This document shows positions 17,805 through 28,219 of a DNA stretch of 64,000 nucleotides, in pieces. The translations under genes were made by a program, and so were the position numbers. The notes beneath the pieces were generated by a model. It did no database searches and was not told the DNA's origin. It saw nothing but the letters and a program-made list of their open reading frames with translations. Every line of letters starts with the position of its first letter. Positions within the stretch are counted from its first letter, which is position 1. The stretch is from Vogesella indigofera (lineage in GTDB: Bacteria > Pseudomonadota > Gammaproteobacteria > Burkholderiales > Chromobacteriaceae): NCBI RefSeq assembly GCF_003633895.1, contig NZ_RBID01000017.1, positions 222,507 to 286,506 on the forward strand, written 5' to 3'.

Positions 17805-17917
17805 CGGTTCTCCTTATGGCGCAGTAATGCAAAACCCGGTTCGATATGGCCGCCAGCATAGCGTTTTTTGCGCGGGCGGGGCAGCGGCAAACTCCGCTGC
17901 GGGGGGATTGACAGCTT

Positions 17918-17926
17918 TGCTACAAT
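17918..17926 (+). promoter_or_regulatory. Extended -10 promoter element of cysS
   Basis: TGCTACAAT is an extended -10 box about 40 nt before the cysS start. TTGACA at 17908-17913 is too close (7 nt) to be its -35. Confidence 0.5.
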
Positions 17927-17966
17927 AGCGGTTCACCAATAACCAACTGCACAGGCTCATCCAGTC

Positions 17967-19337
17967 ATGCTTAATCTTTACAACACACTGACCCGCCAAA
18001 AAGAAGCATTCAACCCGATCGAACCCGGCAAGGTAAAGATGTATGTGTGTGGCATGACTGTCTACGACCTGTGCCACATCGGCCACGCGCGCATGCTGAC
18101 CGCCTTCGACGTGATCTACCGCTGGTTTGCCGCCTCCGGTTATGACGTCACCTACGTGCGCAACATCACCGACATCGACGACAAGATCATCAAGCGCGCC
18201 GCCGAGCGCGGCATCAGCGCCGAGGCGCTGGTGGAAGAAACCATCGCCGCCATGCACGCCGACACCGGGGCGCTGGGCCTGTTGCGGCCAACCTTCGAGC
18301 CGCGCGCCACCCAGCACATCGGCGGCATGCAGGACATCATCAGCAAGCTGATCAGCCGCGGCAAGGCCTACCCGGCGGCCAACGGCGACGTCTACTACGC
18401 GGTGCGCGAGTTCGACGGCTACGGCAAGCTGTCCGGCAAGACGCTGGACAACCTGCGCGCCGGCGAGCGCGTCGAGGTCGACCCCAACAAGCGCGACGCG
18501 CACGACTTCGTGCTGTGGAAAGCGGCCAAGCCGGGCGAGCCGCAGTGGCAGAGCCCGTGGGGCGCCGGCCGTCCGGGGTGGCATATCGAGTGCTCGGCGA
18601 TGAGCTGCCACCACCTGGGCGAGCATTTCGACATCCACGGCGGCGGTGAAGACCTGCAGTTCCCGCACCACGAGAACGAAATCGCGCAGAGCGAGGGCGC
18701 GCACGGCCAGCAGTACGTGAACTACTGGATGCACAACGGCTTCATCAACGTCGACGGCGAAAAGATGTCCAAGAGCCTGGGCAACTTCTTCACCATCCGC
18801 GACGTGCTGGGCCATTTCGACGGCGAGGTGATCCGCTTCTTCATCGTGCGCAGCCACTACCGCAGCCCGGTCAACTTCACCGACGGCATCCTCAACGACG
18901 CCAAGCAGGGCCTGACCCGCCTCTACACCGCCTTGCGCGGGCTGGAGCTGCCGGCGACGAGCGGCATCGACTGGAACAATGCCTACGCGGCGCGTTTCAA
19001 GGCGGCGATGGACGATGACTTCGGCACTTCCGAGGCGATCTCCGTGCTGTTCGAGCTGGCCGGCGAAGTCAACAAGAGCCGCGACGTGCAGCAGGCGCGC
19101 CTGCTGAAAGATCTGGCCGGCGTGCTGGGCCTGTTGCAGCGTGATCCGGAAGCCTTCCTGCAGGGCGAAGCCGGCGACGGCCTGTCGGCGGCGCAGATCG
19201 AGGCGCTGATCCAGGCGCGCAAGGACGCGCGCGCCGCCAAGGACTGGGCCGAGTCCGACCGCATCCGCGACCAGCTGACCGCCGCCGGCATCGTGCTGGA
19301 AGACAGCGCCGGTACCACCACCTGGCGCCGTGCCTGA
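17967..19337 (+). CDS. cysS: Cysteinyl-tRNA synthetase
   Basis: Class I aminoacyl-tRNA synthetase of 456 aa. HIGH motif at residues 37-40 and KMSKS at 266-270. Zinc ligands are visible as Cys28, the Cys of W-H-I-E-C-S-A-M, and the H-H-E-N-E segment. Length is normal. It has its own promoter and a terminator before rpmE. A copy of the 13-bp word (18283) is read in this frame as Leu-Arg-Pro-Thr. Confidence 0.97.
   Translation: MLNLYNTLTRQKEAFNPIEPGKVKMYVCGMTVYDLCHIGHARMLTAFDVIYRWFAASGYDVTYVRNITDIDDKIIKRAAERGISAEALVEETIAAMHADTGALGLLRPTFEPRATQHIGGMQDIISKLISRGKAYPAANGDVYYAVREFDGYGKLSGKTLDNLRAGERVEVDPNKRDAHDFVLWKAAKPGEPQWQSPWGAGRPGWHIECSAMSCHHLGEHFDIHGGGEDLQFPHHENEIAQSEGAHGQQYVNYWMHNGFINVDGEKMSKSLGNFFTIRDVLGHFDGEVIRFFIVRSHYRSPVNFTDGILNDAKQGLTRLYTALRGLELPATSGIDWNNAYAARFKAAMDDDFGTSEAISVLFELAGEVNKSRDVQQARLLKDLAGVLGLLQRDPEAFLQGEAGDGLSAAQIEALIQARKDARAAKDWAESDRIRDQLTAAGIVLEDSAGTTTWRRA
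18283..18295 (-). repeat. AAGGTTGGCCGCA word inside cysS
   Basis: Exact copy, antisense to the gene. Confidence 0.75.
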
Positions 19338-19352
19338 GCACGGGCGGGCAGG

Positions 19353-19374
19353 GCTGGCCGCTGGCCAGCTTTTG
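19353..19374 (+). terminator. cysS terminator
   Basis: Stem GCTGGCC (19353-19359) with GGCCAGC (19363-19369), followed by TTTTG. Confidence 0.6.
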
Positions 19375-19375
19375 C

Positions 19376-19404
19376 TTGCCAAACCCTTACCAAGTGCGGA
19401 TAAT
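19376..19404 (+). promoter_or_regulatory. rpmE promoter
   Basis: TTGCCA (19376-19381), a 17-bp spacer and GATAAT (19399-19404) make a good sigma-70 promoter about 60 nt before the L31 start. Confidence 0.75.
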
Positions 19405-19464
19405 GCTGCGTTTTAGATGAAGCGCAGGCAAAACCCCTGCGCCCGATTGAAAAGGAAACCGAAC

Positions 19465-19680
19465 ATGCAAGCTGACATCCAGCCGAACTACAAAGAAGTT
19501 AACGTGACTTGCTCTTGCGGCAACACCTTTGCCACCAAGTCCACCATGGCCAAAGACGCCTTCCACATCGAAGTGTGCTCCGAGTGCCACCCGTTCTACA
19601 CTGGCAAACAGAAGATCGTTGACACCGCTGGCCGTGTTGACCGCTTCAACCAGAAGTTCGGCAGCTTCTTCAAGCGCTAA
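19465..19680 (+). CDS. rpmE: 50S ribosomal protein L31
   Basis: Large-subunit protein of 71 aa of the zinc-binding (C+) type, with Cys16, Cys18, Cys38 and Cys41 and the motif [22 protein letters not shown] precedes the ATG at 19465; a start 16 codons earlier gives an Arg-rich extension foreign to L31. It is flanked by its own promoter and a strong terminator. Zinc-type L31 is the form typically replaced under zinc limitation; no zinc-independent paralogue is in this window. Confidence 0.97.
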   Translation: MQADIQPNYKEVNVTCSCGNTFATKSTMAKDAFHIEVCSECHPFYTGKQKIVDTAGRVDRFNQKFGSFFKR

Positions 19681-19700
19681 TTACGCTTGCAGCAGTCCGG

Positions 19701-19727
19701 AAAAAGGCAGCCACGGCTGCCTTTTTT
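19701..19727 (+). terminator. rpmE terminator
   Basis: Stem AAAAAGGCAGCC (19701-19712) with GGCTGCCTTTTTT; classical intrinsic terminator. Confidence 0.88.
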
Positions 19728-19774
19728 GTTGTTCCGGTTTATCCTGAAGCCCATTGTCCGAGTACGGCTGTCCC

Positions 19775-21406
19775 ATGCTGACCTATAGCGACTCCTCCCA
19801 GTCCCGCCTGCCTGCCGCCACTGAAAAGCCGTGGCTATTGTTGTTGCTGACCTTTGTCTGGCTGTGGCCGGGCATTGTGGGGCACACGCCGTGGAAGCCG
19901 GACGAACCCTACGTCACCGCCGTGGTGCAGCACATGCTGGCCGGCGGCCCGTGGTGGCTGCCGGCGATCGACGGCCAGGCGTATCTCGACAGCGCGCCGC
20001 TGTATTACTGGGTGGCGACCCTGTTCGCGCGGCTGCTGTCGCCGTGGCTGCTGCCGCTGCATGATGCGGCGCGGCTGGCGACGCCGCTGTTCATGGCGAT
20101 CGGCCTCGCTTTTGCCGGCGGTGTCGGCCGCGAGCTGATCGGTCGCCGTCATGGCCGCAGCGTGGTGCTGATCCTGATCGGTTGCCTGGGGCTGATCGTC
20201 ACCGGTCACGAGATGAACCCGGTGGTGGCCGGCTTTGCCGGTTTTGCCGCGGCGCTGTACGCGCTGGTGCTGACGCGGCGGGCGCCGGCGCTGGCCGGTG
20301 CCATCCTCGGCGCGGCGACAGTGGTGCTGTTTCTGGCCACCAGCCTGCTGCCGGTGCTGCTGGTGTGGAGCGTGGCGCTGATGCTGCCGGCCTTCGTCAG
20401 CTGGCGCAACAAGGGTTACGCCATCACGTTGTTGATGGCGCTGCTGTTTGCCTTGCCGCTGGCGGCACTGTGGCCGCTGGCACTGTATCGCGGCGCGCCG
20501 GCGGTGTTCCATGCCTGGTGGCAGTTCCACGCGCTGGGGCCGCTGGACGGCTTCGGCGGCCTCGGCCTGTTCCACGAGTTCGGCTACTACCCGAAGCTGA
20601 TGCTGTGGTACGCCTGGCCGGCGTGGACGCTGTGGAAGAACCGCCGCTACGAGTTGCCGCTGCTGCAGTTGCCGCTGCTGTTCTTCGCGGTGATCCTGCT
20701 GCTGCTGACCTTCTCCAATCGCAGCCATACCGAGGACGCGATGCCGCTGCTGCTGCCGCTGGCGGTGCTGGCGGCGGTGGAGCTGGACAGCCTGCGCCGT
20801 GGCGCCGCTGCCTTCCTCAACTGGTTCGGCCTGATGGCATTCGGCCTGTTCTCGCTGCTGGTGTGGCTGGGCTGGGCGGCGATGAACTTCGGTTGGCCGG
20901 CCAAGCTGGCGGAGCGCGCCAGCTATTTCAGTCCCTACTATGAGCCGCAGGTATCGTGGCTGGCGCTGCTGCTGGCGCTGGTCGCCACCGCGCTGTGGGG
21001 CTGGGCGGTGACGCGGCGCCATCTGCGCGGCCGCCAGGCGGTGACCAACTGGGCCGCCGGACTGGCGCTGCTGTGGGGGCTGCTGATGACGCTGTGGCTG
21101 CCGTTCCTCGATGCCGCCAAGAGCTATCAGCCGGTAGTGCAGGGCATGATGCGGGCGATGCCGGCCGGCGAGCACTGCGTGTCGGTATCGGCCAGCCAGC
21201 AGCTGGCGCGCATCAGCTGGGGCTATTACGCCGGCCTGCGCCTGCAGCCGGTGGCCGACGGTGCCGCGCCGGCCTGCAACCTGTTGCTGATGGTGCGCGA
21301 TCGTCGTGTCGATACGCCGCCGCTGCCGGGCTGGCAGGCGCGCTGGAGCGGCAACCGCGCCCGCGACAAGCGCGAGCAGTTCGTGTTGTGGCAGCGCCTG
21401 CCGTAA
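19775..21406 (+). CDS. GT39/ArnT-like membrane glycosyltransferase
   Basis: Polytopic protein of 543 aa with about 11-12 hydrophobic segments. The first lies near residues 20-40 and is followed by P-W-K-P-D-E-P-Y, the conserved acidic D-E loop of PMT/ArnT-type transferases that use a polyprenyl-phosphate sugar. A small periplasmic C-terminal domain follows. Such proteins modify lipid A or glycosylate proteins; the sugar and acceptor cannot be read from sequence. I use ATG 19775; an in-frame TTG lies 7 codons upstream. The ribosome binding site is weak. It is not in a polysaccharide cluster. Confidence 0.8.
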   Translation: MLTYSDSSQSRLPAATEKPWLLLLLTFVWLWPGIVGHTPWKPDEPYVTAVVQHMLAGGPWWLPAIDGQAYLDSAPLYYWVATLFARLLSPWLLPLHDAARLATPLFMAIGLAFAGGVGRELIGRRHGRSVVLILIGCLGLIVTGHEMNPVVAGFAGFAAALYALVLTRRAPALAGAILGAATVVLFLATSLLPVLLVWSVALMLPAFVSWRNKGYAITLLMALLFALPLAALWPLALYRGAPAVFHAWWQFHALGPLDGFGGLGLFHEFGYYPKLMLWYAWPAWTLWKNRRYELPLLQLPLLFFAVILLLLTFSNRSHTEDAMPLLLPLAVLAAVELDSLRRGAAAFLNWFGLMAFGLFSLLVWLGWAAMNFGWPAKLAERASYFSPYYEPQVSWLALLLALVATALWGWAVTRRHLRGRQAVTNWAAGLALLWGLLMTLWLPFLDAAKSYQPVVQGMMRAMPAGEHCVSVSASQQLARISWGYYAGLRLQPVADGAAPACNLLLMVRDRRVDTPPLPGWQARWSGNRARDKREQFVLWQRLP

Positions 21407-21422
21407 GCGCTCGCCGCCAACA

Positions 21423-21448
21423 AAAACGCCACCTGACGGTGGCGTTTT
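21423..21448. terminator. Bidirectional terminator, GT39 gene/aacS
   Basis: Perfect stem AAAACGCCACC (21423-21433) with GGTGGCGTTTT (21438-21448). Confidence 0.85.
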
Positions 21449-21457
21449 GCATGCGGT

Positions 21458-21477
21458 TGCGGCCAACGTTGGCCGCA
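21458..21477. repeat. Fused palindrome TGCGGCCAACGTTGGCCGCA
   Basis: Two copies of the 13-bp word overlap head to head to give a perfect 20-bp palindrome at a convergent junction. As RNA it would make a 7-bp stem with a 6-nt loop. Confidence 0.8.
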
Positions 21478-21481
21478 GGCG

Positions 21482-23443
<1,962 letters not shown>

Positions 23444-23597
23444 ATCAAGTCTCTCCTCAGGAAGCGTGTGGGGTCGCTCAAGGGTGTCGTTCTTTATTAT
23501 GAAAGCTGTTTGTCGGCCAGTTTACTGCACAGCCATGCCTGCGGTATAGGCCGCCGGCCACGCGATCCGTGCCGCGTGTGGCCGGCTGGCGGCGTGT

Positions 23598-23627
23598 TGC
23601 GGCCAACCTTGAGCAGGGTTGGCCGCA
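23598..23627. repeat. Inverted 13-bp word, one arm imperfect, downstream of the VOC gene
   Basis: Exact copy at 23598-23610 (minus); the facing arm AGGGTTGGCCGCA at 23615-23627 has one mismatch. It can form a hairpin after the VOC gene. Confidence 0.65.
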
Positions 23628-23638
23628 TGCGCGGCGGC

Positions 23639-24178
23639 TCAGTCTTCCGAATAGCTGCCGTCGTGCATCCAGCGCGCGTGCTGCGGTGCCTTCCGCGTTT
23701 CTGCCCATTCGTTGAGCATGTCCCACTTCACCTCGTCCAGCATCTGCATCATCTTCGGCGTGCCGGTATTGCAAGCCAGCTCCAGGCGGTGGCCGTTGGG
23801 GTCGAAGAAGTAGATCGACTTGAAGATGGTGTGGTCGGTGGGGCCGATCACGTCGATGCCGGCGGCCTGCAGGCGTGCCTTGGTGGCGAGCAGTGTGTCC
23901 AGCGAGTCCACTTCCATCGCCAGATGCTGCACCCAGTTGGGCGTGTTCTGGTCGCGGTCCATCGGCGGCCGCGTCGGCAGCTCGAAGAAGGCGAGGATGT
24001 TGCCCTGGCCAGCGTCGAGGAATACGTGCATGTACGGGTCCGGCGCCTTGGTGGACGGTACTTCGTTTTCGGCGATTGCCAGCACGAACTTCATGTCGAG
24101 GTGTTTCACGTACCACTCCACCGTTTCCTTGGCGTCCTTGCAGCGATAGGCGACATGGTGAATTTTCTTGATCAGCAT
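23639..24178 (-). CDS. VOC (glyoxalase/bleomycin resistance/dioxygenase) family protein
   Basis: Metalloenzyme-fold protein of 179 aa with two beta-alpha-beta-beta-beta modules. The first opens I-H-H-V-A-Y-R-C-K-D and the second has W-V-Q-H-L-A-M-E-V-D and F-F-D-P-N-G-H-R-L-E-L; these hold the likely metal His and Glu. The reaction is unknown. It is divergent from the IclR regulator and upstream of aacS, so it is probably part of the IclR-controlled catabolic unit. Confidence 0.82.
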   Translation of the reverse strand: MLIKKIHHVAYRCKDAKETVEWYVKHLDMKFVLAIAENEVPSTKAPDPYMHVFLDAGQGNILAFFELPTRPPMDRDQNTPNWVQHLAMEVDSLDTLLATKARLQAAGIDVIGPTDHTIFKSIYFFDPNGHRLELACNTGTPKMMQMLDEVKWDMLNEWAETRKAPQHARWMHDGSYSED

Positions 24179-24300
24179 GATGGTTCTCTCCGTGAGCGGT
24201 GGCCGTGGTGCGGCGCTGATTTCAGTCTGGCACTGATCGCGGTGGCGGCCAGTGGCGATGCTGGCAAGTTAACCATTAATTCGTTATTGGTCAATTTGTT

Positions 24301-24321
24301 CGATAATAACAAATATTATCG
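24301..24321. promoter_or_regulatory. Perfect palindrome, candidate IclR-type operator
   Basis: CGATAATA and TATTATCG are separated by 5 nt (ACAAA) in an AT-rich island between the divergent VOC and IclR genes. TGCTAGAAT at 24343-24351 resembles an extended -10 for the regulator. The position suggests an operator for both directions. Confidence 0.6.
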
Positions 24322-24402
24322 CCGTTGCTGGCGTGGCGAAAATGCTAGAATTGCCGCCGTTTCAACAACACTGACCATGCCAGCGGGCAAGACGGGGTAA
24401 CG

Positions 24403-25167
24403 ATGGAAAAAGACCGGCGCGGAATCCAATCAATCGAGGTGGGCGGCAGCCTACTGCAGACGCTGGTGCGTCACGGTGCGCCGATGATGCTGAAGGACCT
24501 GGCCGGCGAGGCCGGCATGCCGGCGGCGAAGGCGCATCCCTATCTGGTGAGTTTTGGCAAGCTGGGGCTGATCGAGCAGGATGCGGGCAGCGGCCTGTAC
24601 AAGCTGGGGCCGTTTGCCTTGCAGATGGGGCTGGTGGCGCTGCACGAACTGGACGCGGTCAAGATCGCCACCGAACGGGCGGCGGCGCTGTCGCTGGACA
24701 TCCAGCAGAACGTGGCGCTGGCGGTGTGGGGCAACCACGGCCCGACCGTGGTGCGGATCCAGGAGTGCAATCGCGTGGTGCACATCAATATGCGGACCGG
24801 CACGGTGATGTCGCTGCTGGACTCGGCAACCGGCAAGGTGTTTGCCGCCTACCTGCCGCCGCGGCTGACCGAGGAGATGATCGCCAGCGAGATGGCGGCG
24901 CGGCAGGCTGGTATCGAGGAGCAGGCCGCGTTCCAGTCGGCGCTGCAGCGGGTGCGCGAGCGCGGCATGGCGCGCGCGGTGGGCTATCCCTTGCCCGGCA
25001 TCAACGCTTTCAGTGTGCCGGTGTTCGATCACGCCGGCCAGCTGGCACTGGTGATGACCACGCTGGGGCCGGCGGCGACGTTTTCCTCGGACTGGAACGG
25101 GGTGATCGCGCAGCGGCTGCGCAGCGCGGCGGCCGACATCTCCGCGCAGATCGGCTATCGCGGCTGA
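24403..25167 (+). CDS. IclR-family transcriptional regulator
   Basis: Regulator of 254 aa with an N-terminal winged helix-turn-helix (about 10-65: S-L-L-Q-T-L-V...M-L-K-D-L-A-G-E-A-G-M-P) and a C-terminal IclR effector domain ending A-D-I-S-A-Q-I-G-Y. It faces the VOC-aacS unit across a 224-bp AT-rich region with a palindrome, and probably controls it. The effector is unknown; a catabolic acid would fit the family. Confidence 0.9.
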   Translation: MEKDRRGIQSIEVGGSLLQTLVRHGAPMMLKDLAGEAGMPAAKAHPYLVSFGKLGLIEQDAGSGLYKLGPFALQMGLVALHELDAVKIATERAAALSLDIQQNVALAVWGNHGPTVVRIQECNRVVHINMRTGTVMSLLDSATGKVFAAYLPPRLTEEMIASEMAARQAGIEEQAAFQSALQRVRERGMARAVGYPLPGINAFSVPVFDHAGQLALVMTTLGPAATFSSDWNGVIAQRLRSAAADISAQIGYRG

Positions 25168-25252
25168 GTCGTGGCGTCACAGGTGGGTGTCTGACTGCAT
25201 TCACTGTCGTCGTGACGCCGGCGCCGCGGGTGCGGCGCTCACAAAAAGAAAA

Positions 25253-25276
25253 ACGGGCTGGCAGATGCCAGCCCGT
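25253..25276 (-). terminator. Terminator of the DUF2249 gene, displaced by a MITE-like insertion
   Basis: A perfect 11-bp stem (25253-25263 with 25266-25276) has a plus-strand A run beside it, so it ends minus-strand transcription. The repeat element at 25291-25439 now lies between this terminator and the stop codon. Confidence 0.85.
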
Positions 25277-25290
25277 TGCCGTATTGCTTA

Positions 25291-25439
25291 GAACCTGTTC
25301 ACGATCTGCTGCGGCTGATATCGATGGGCGATACGGCGCTGAAAACGGCTTCGAATGCTTGTTTGTATCTGGAGAAACGCCGCGTCCTCAGCTGTTTTCG
25401 CCTTGTCTCGCTCTAGCTCGCGAGATCGTGAACACGTTC
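25291..25439 (+). mobile_element. MITE-like element, copy 1 (149 bp)
   Basis: The terminal inverted repeats GAACCTGTTCACGATCT and GAACGTGTTCACGATCT (right end complemented) match at 16 of 17 positions. TTA flanks both ends (25288-25290 and 25440-25442). The right TTA is the complement of the DUF2249 stop codon. It encodes no transposase. Two further copies lie at 49767 and 61471 in the same orientation. Confidence 0.8.
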
Positions 25440-25778
25440 TTAGCCGCCGGAGCAGCCGCAACCGCCGCCGCCGCCACAACCGCCTTGCTGGGCTGCTGGC
25501 GCCTGGGCCGGTGCCGGCTCGCTGTCGGCGACATGGATGGTGAAGTCGATGACGACCTGTTGCGGCGAGCGCTCCACGTAGTTGATCAGCACCTGGCCAC
25601 CGTAGCGCTGCTCGATCTGGCCGAGCAGTGGCAGCGGATCGTGGTCGTTGACGAAGCGCATGCGCTCGCCGTGGTTCAGCGATTCCAGCGCGCCAAAAAT
25701 GGCGGCATGACGGAAACGCTTGGCCACGCCGCGCGCATCAAAAGGGAAAACCGACAAATCAGAGGTGTGGGTGTGCAT
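25440..25778 (-). CDS. DUF2249 protein with a Cys/Gly-rich C-terminal tail
   Basis: Small soluble protein of 112 aa. Residues 10-85 match DUF2249: F-D-A-R-G, then I-F-G-A-L-E-S-L-N-H-G-E and V-N-D-H-D-P-L-P-L. DUF2249 proteins often accompany hemerythrin or nitric-oxide-linked genes, but their function is not settled. After an Ala/Pro/Gln linker the protein ends in a Gly-rich tail with Cys101, Cys107 and Cys109, which could bind a metal. AGGAG precedes the Met at 25778; an earlier in-frame start lacks support. The stop codon abuts a MITE-like element. Confidence 0.8.
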   Translation of the reverse strand: MHTHTSDLSVFPFDARGVAKRFRHAAIFGALESLNHGERMRFVNDHDPLPLLGQIEQRYGGQVLINYVERSPQQVVIDFTIHVADSEPAPAQAPAAQQGGCGGGGGCGCSGG

Positions 25779-25886
25779 GGATGGACTCCTGTCTGTAACA
25801 GTGCCCAGCTTACGCACCCGCCGCGCCGCTTTCCTTGAGGCAAAATAAGCGCCGGCGCCGCAGTGCCAGGGTTCGGTATTCGGCGT

Positions 25887-26432
25887 TCAGTATTCGGCGT
25901 CGGCCAGCAACGGCGCGGCGCGATCCCTGGCCGACAGCTGCAGGCCGTCGCACAGCGGCCAGGCAATCGCCAGTTGCGGGTCATCCCAGCGCAGCGCGCG
26001 CTCGTGCTGCGGGCTCCAGTAGGCGGTAGTCTTGTACAGCACTTCGGCGTGTTCGCTCAGCGTGACAAAACCATGGGCGAAGCCTTCCGGTATCCACAGC
26101 TGGCGATGGTTGGCCGCCGACAGCAGGGTGCCGAAGTGGCGGCCGAAGGTGGCGGAGTCGCGGCGCAGATCGACGACGACGTCGAATACCTCGCCGGCCA
26201 CACAGCGCACCAGCTTGCCTTGCGCCTGCGGCGGCAGCTGGTAGTGCAAGCCGCGCAGCACGCCGCGGCTGGAGCGGGAGTGGTTGTCCTGCACGAACTC
26301 GACGTGGCGGCCGATGGCGGCATCGAATTGCTGCTGGTGGAAGCTCTCGTAGAAAAAACCGCGTTCGTCACCATGGATGCGGGGTTCGATCAGCCACAGG
26401 CCGGACAGGCCGGTTTCGCGGAACGGGCTCAT
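25887..26432 (-). CDS. rmlC: dTDP-4-dehydrorhamnose 3,5-epimerase
   Basis: Third step of dTDP-L-rhamnose synthesis, 181 aa. The cupin fold carries V-L-R-G-L-H-Y-Q and P-E-G-F-A-H-G-F, and the D-x-R-x-x-S-x-T-F-G motif, all diagnostic for RmlC. Its ATG follows the rmlA stop directly (TGA-ATG). It is the last gene of rmlBDAC. L-rhamnose goes to O-antigen or exopolysaccharide, though no transferase gene is adjacent. Confidence 0.95.
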   Translation of the reverse strand: MSPFRETGLSGLWLIEPRIHGDERGFFYESFHQQQFDAAIGRHVEFVQDNHSRSSRGVLRGLHYQLPPQAQGKLVRCVAGEVFDVVVDLRRDSATFGRHFGTLLSAANHRQLWIPEGFAHGFVTLSEHAEVLYKTTAYWSPQHERALRWDDPQLAIAWPLCDGLQLSARDRAAPLLADAEY

Positions 26433-27311
26433 TCAGCACCCTTCTTGCAGCAATTGCAGCAGGTAGCGACCATAACCGGTCTTGGCCAGTGGTGCGGCCA
26501 ACCTTTGCAGCTGGCCGTCGTCGATGTAGCCCATGCGCCACGCCACTTCTTCCGGACAGGCCACCTTCAGGCCCTGGCGTTTTTCGAGGGTGGCGATGAA
26601 CTGGCTGGCCTCCAGCAGCGAGTCATGGGTGCCGGTATCCAGCCAGGCGTAGCCGCGGCCCATGGTCTCGACTGTGAGCGTGCCGCGTGCGAGGTAGGCG
26701 GCATTGACGTCGGTGATCTCCAGCTCGCCGCGCGGCGACGGCTTGATCGACTTGGCAATATCGACCACTTGTGCGTCGTAGAAGTACAGGCCGGTGACGG
26801 CGTAATGGGACTTGGGCTGCGCCGGTTTCTCTTCGATGCTGATGGCCTGGCCTGCGCCATCGAACTCGACCACGCCGTAGCGCTCCGGGTCGTTGACGCG
26901 ATAGGCGAACACGGTGGCGCCCTGTGCTTGCGCCGCGGTGTGCTGCAACTGGCTGGCCAGCTCGGCACCGTAGAAAATATTGTCGCCCAGCACCAGTGCC
27001 GACGGCGCACCGGCGAGGAAGGACTCGCCGAGGATGAAGGCCTGTGCCAGGCCATCCGGGCTGGGCTGCACCGTGTACTGCAGCCGGATGCCCCACTGGC
27101 TACCGTCGCCCAGCAGTTGCCGGAAGCGGGGGGTGTCCTGCGGCGTGGAAATGATCAGGATGTCGCGGATGCCGGCCAGCAACAGCGTGGTCAGCGGGTA
27201 GTAGATCAGCGGCTTGTCGTAGACCGGCAGCAGCTGCTTGCTGACGGCCAGGGTGGCCGGGTACAGGCGGGTGCTGGCGCCACCGGCGAGGATGATGCCT
27301 TTACGGTTCAT
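26433..27311 (-). CDS. rmlA: Glucose-1-phosphate thymidylyltransferase
   Basis: First committed step to dTDP-rhamnose, 292 aa. It has the nucleotidyltransferase signature [11 protein letters not shown] and the G-D-N-I-F-Y-G metal-binding segment. The start overlaps the rmlD stop as ATGA. A copy of the 13-bp word (26493) is encoded as Arg-Leu-Ala-Ala with AGG and TTG codons. Confidence 0.96.
   Translation of the reverse strand: MNRKGIILAGGASTRLYPATLAVSKQLLPVYDKPLIYYPLTTLLLAGIRDILIISTPQDTPRFRQLLGDGSQWGIRLQYTVQPSPDGLAQAFILGESFLAGAPSALVLGDNIFYGAELASQLQHTAAQAQGATVFAYRVNDPERYGVVEFDGAGQAISIEEKPAQPKSHYAVTGLYFYDAQVVDIAKSIKPSPRGELEITDVNAAYLARGTLTVETMGRGYAWLDTGTHDSLLEASQFIATLEKRQGLKVACPEEVAWRMGYIDDGQLQRLAAPLAKTGYGRYLLQLLQEGC
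26493..26505 (-). repeat. AAGGTTGGCCGCA word inside rmlA
   Basis: Exact copy on the coding strand; AGG-TTG-GCC-GCA reads Arg-Leu-Ala-Ala. Confidence 0.78.
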
Positions 27312-28219
27312 GGTTTTCTTGCGTTATCGAGGGTCTGGAACAACTGCGCCACGCCTTCCTGCCATGACGGCAGCTGCAGGCCGAAGGTGAGCCGCAGCTT
27401 GCTGCAGTCGAGCACGGAATTGGCCGGCCGCGTGGCCCGCTGCGGGTACTCGTCGCTGCTGACCGCGTGCAGGCCGTCCGGCGGCAGCATCAGCGTCCAG
27501 CCTGCATCGCGGGCCAGCGCGATGACGTGGGCGGCGTAGTCGTGCCAGCTGGTGCGGCCGCTGGCGGCAAGGTGGTAGGTGCCGTAGCTGGTGCTGTCAG
27601 GGTAGTTGGCGTAGTGCGGCAGCAACAGCGCGCACACGTCCGCCAGCAGGCTGGCCGGGGTCGGGGCGCCAAACTGGTCGTCGACCACGGCCAGGCGGTC
27701 GCGGGTTGCGGCCAGCCTGAGTATGGTTTTCAGGAAATTCTGGCCATAGACGCCGGCCACCCACGAGCTGCGCAGGATGTAGTGGCGGCAGCCGCTGTCG
27801 CGGATGGCCTGTTCGCCCAGCCATTTGCTGCGGCCATACACCGATTGCGGATTGGCGCTGTCGTCTTCCAGCCAGGCGCCGAACTTGCTGCCGTCGAACA
27901 CGTAGTCGCTGGAGTAGTGCACCAGCAGCGCGTTGTGCTGTGCCGCCCACTGAGCCAGCTGCGCCGGTGCTGCAGCGTTGACGGCATGGGCCAGCGCGAT
28001 TTCATCCTCGGCCTGATCGACCGCGGTATAGGCCGCGGCATTGACAATGATGTCGGGCTGTAAGGCGTCCAGCGTCGCGGCCAGGGTGTGCGGTGCCGCC
28101 AGATCGAATTGCTGGCGGCCGGGGCAGCTCAGTACCCCGTGCAGCGCCAGCGCGCGCTTGAGCTCGAAGCCGACCTGGCCGCTGCCGCCGGTGATCAGGA
28201 TTTTTGCCGGGTAGCTCAT
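27308..28219 (-). CDS. rmlD: dTDP-4-dehydrorhamnose reductase
   Basis: Last step of dTDP-L-rhamnose synthesis, 303 aa, short-chain dehydrogenase fold. Nucleotide-binding G-G-S-G-Q-V-G is near the N-terminus, with S-S-D-Y-V-F-D-G and Y-G-R-S-K (Tyr-x-x-x-Lys) following. ATG at 28219 overlaps the rmlB stop (ATGA), which decides the start against an in-frame upstream extension. Order rmlB-D-A-C with coupled junctions. Confidence 0.95.
   Translation of the reverse strand: MSYPAKILITGGSGQVGFELKRALALHGVLSCPGRQQFDLAAPHTLAATLDALQPDIIVNAAAYTAVDQAEDEIALAHAVNAAAPAQLAQWAAQHNALLVHYSSDYVFDGSKFGAWLEDDSANPQSVYGRSKWLGEQAIRDSGCRHYILRSSWVAGVYGQNFLKTILRLAATRDRLAVVDDQFGAPTPASLLADVCALLLPHYANYPDSTSYGTYHLAASGRTSWHDYAAHVIALARDAGWTLMLPPDGLHAVSSDEYPQRATRPANSVLDCSKLRLTFGLQLPSWQEGVAQLFQTLDNARKP

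Noticed and set aside
17908-17926. TTGACA followed by TACAAT upstream of cysS
   Set aside because: The spacer is only 7 nt, so the two cannot be a -35/-10 pair. The extended -10 alone was kept.
26101-26125. Near matches to the 13-bp word, such as ATGGTTGGCCGCC in rmlC, and others at 8929, 9754, 17457, 42710, 48106, 53613 and 55798
   Set aside because: Each lacks one or more positions of AASGTTGGCCGCA, so they were left out of the count; some may be decayed copies.
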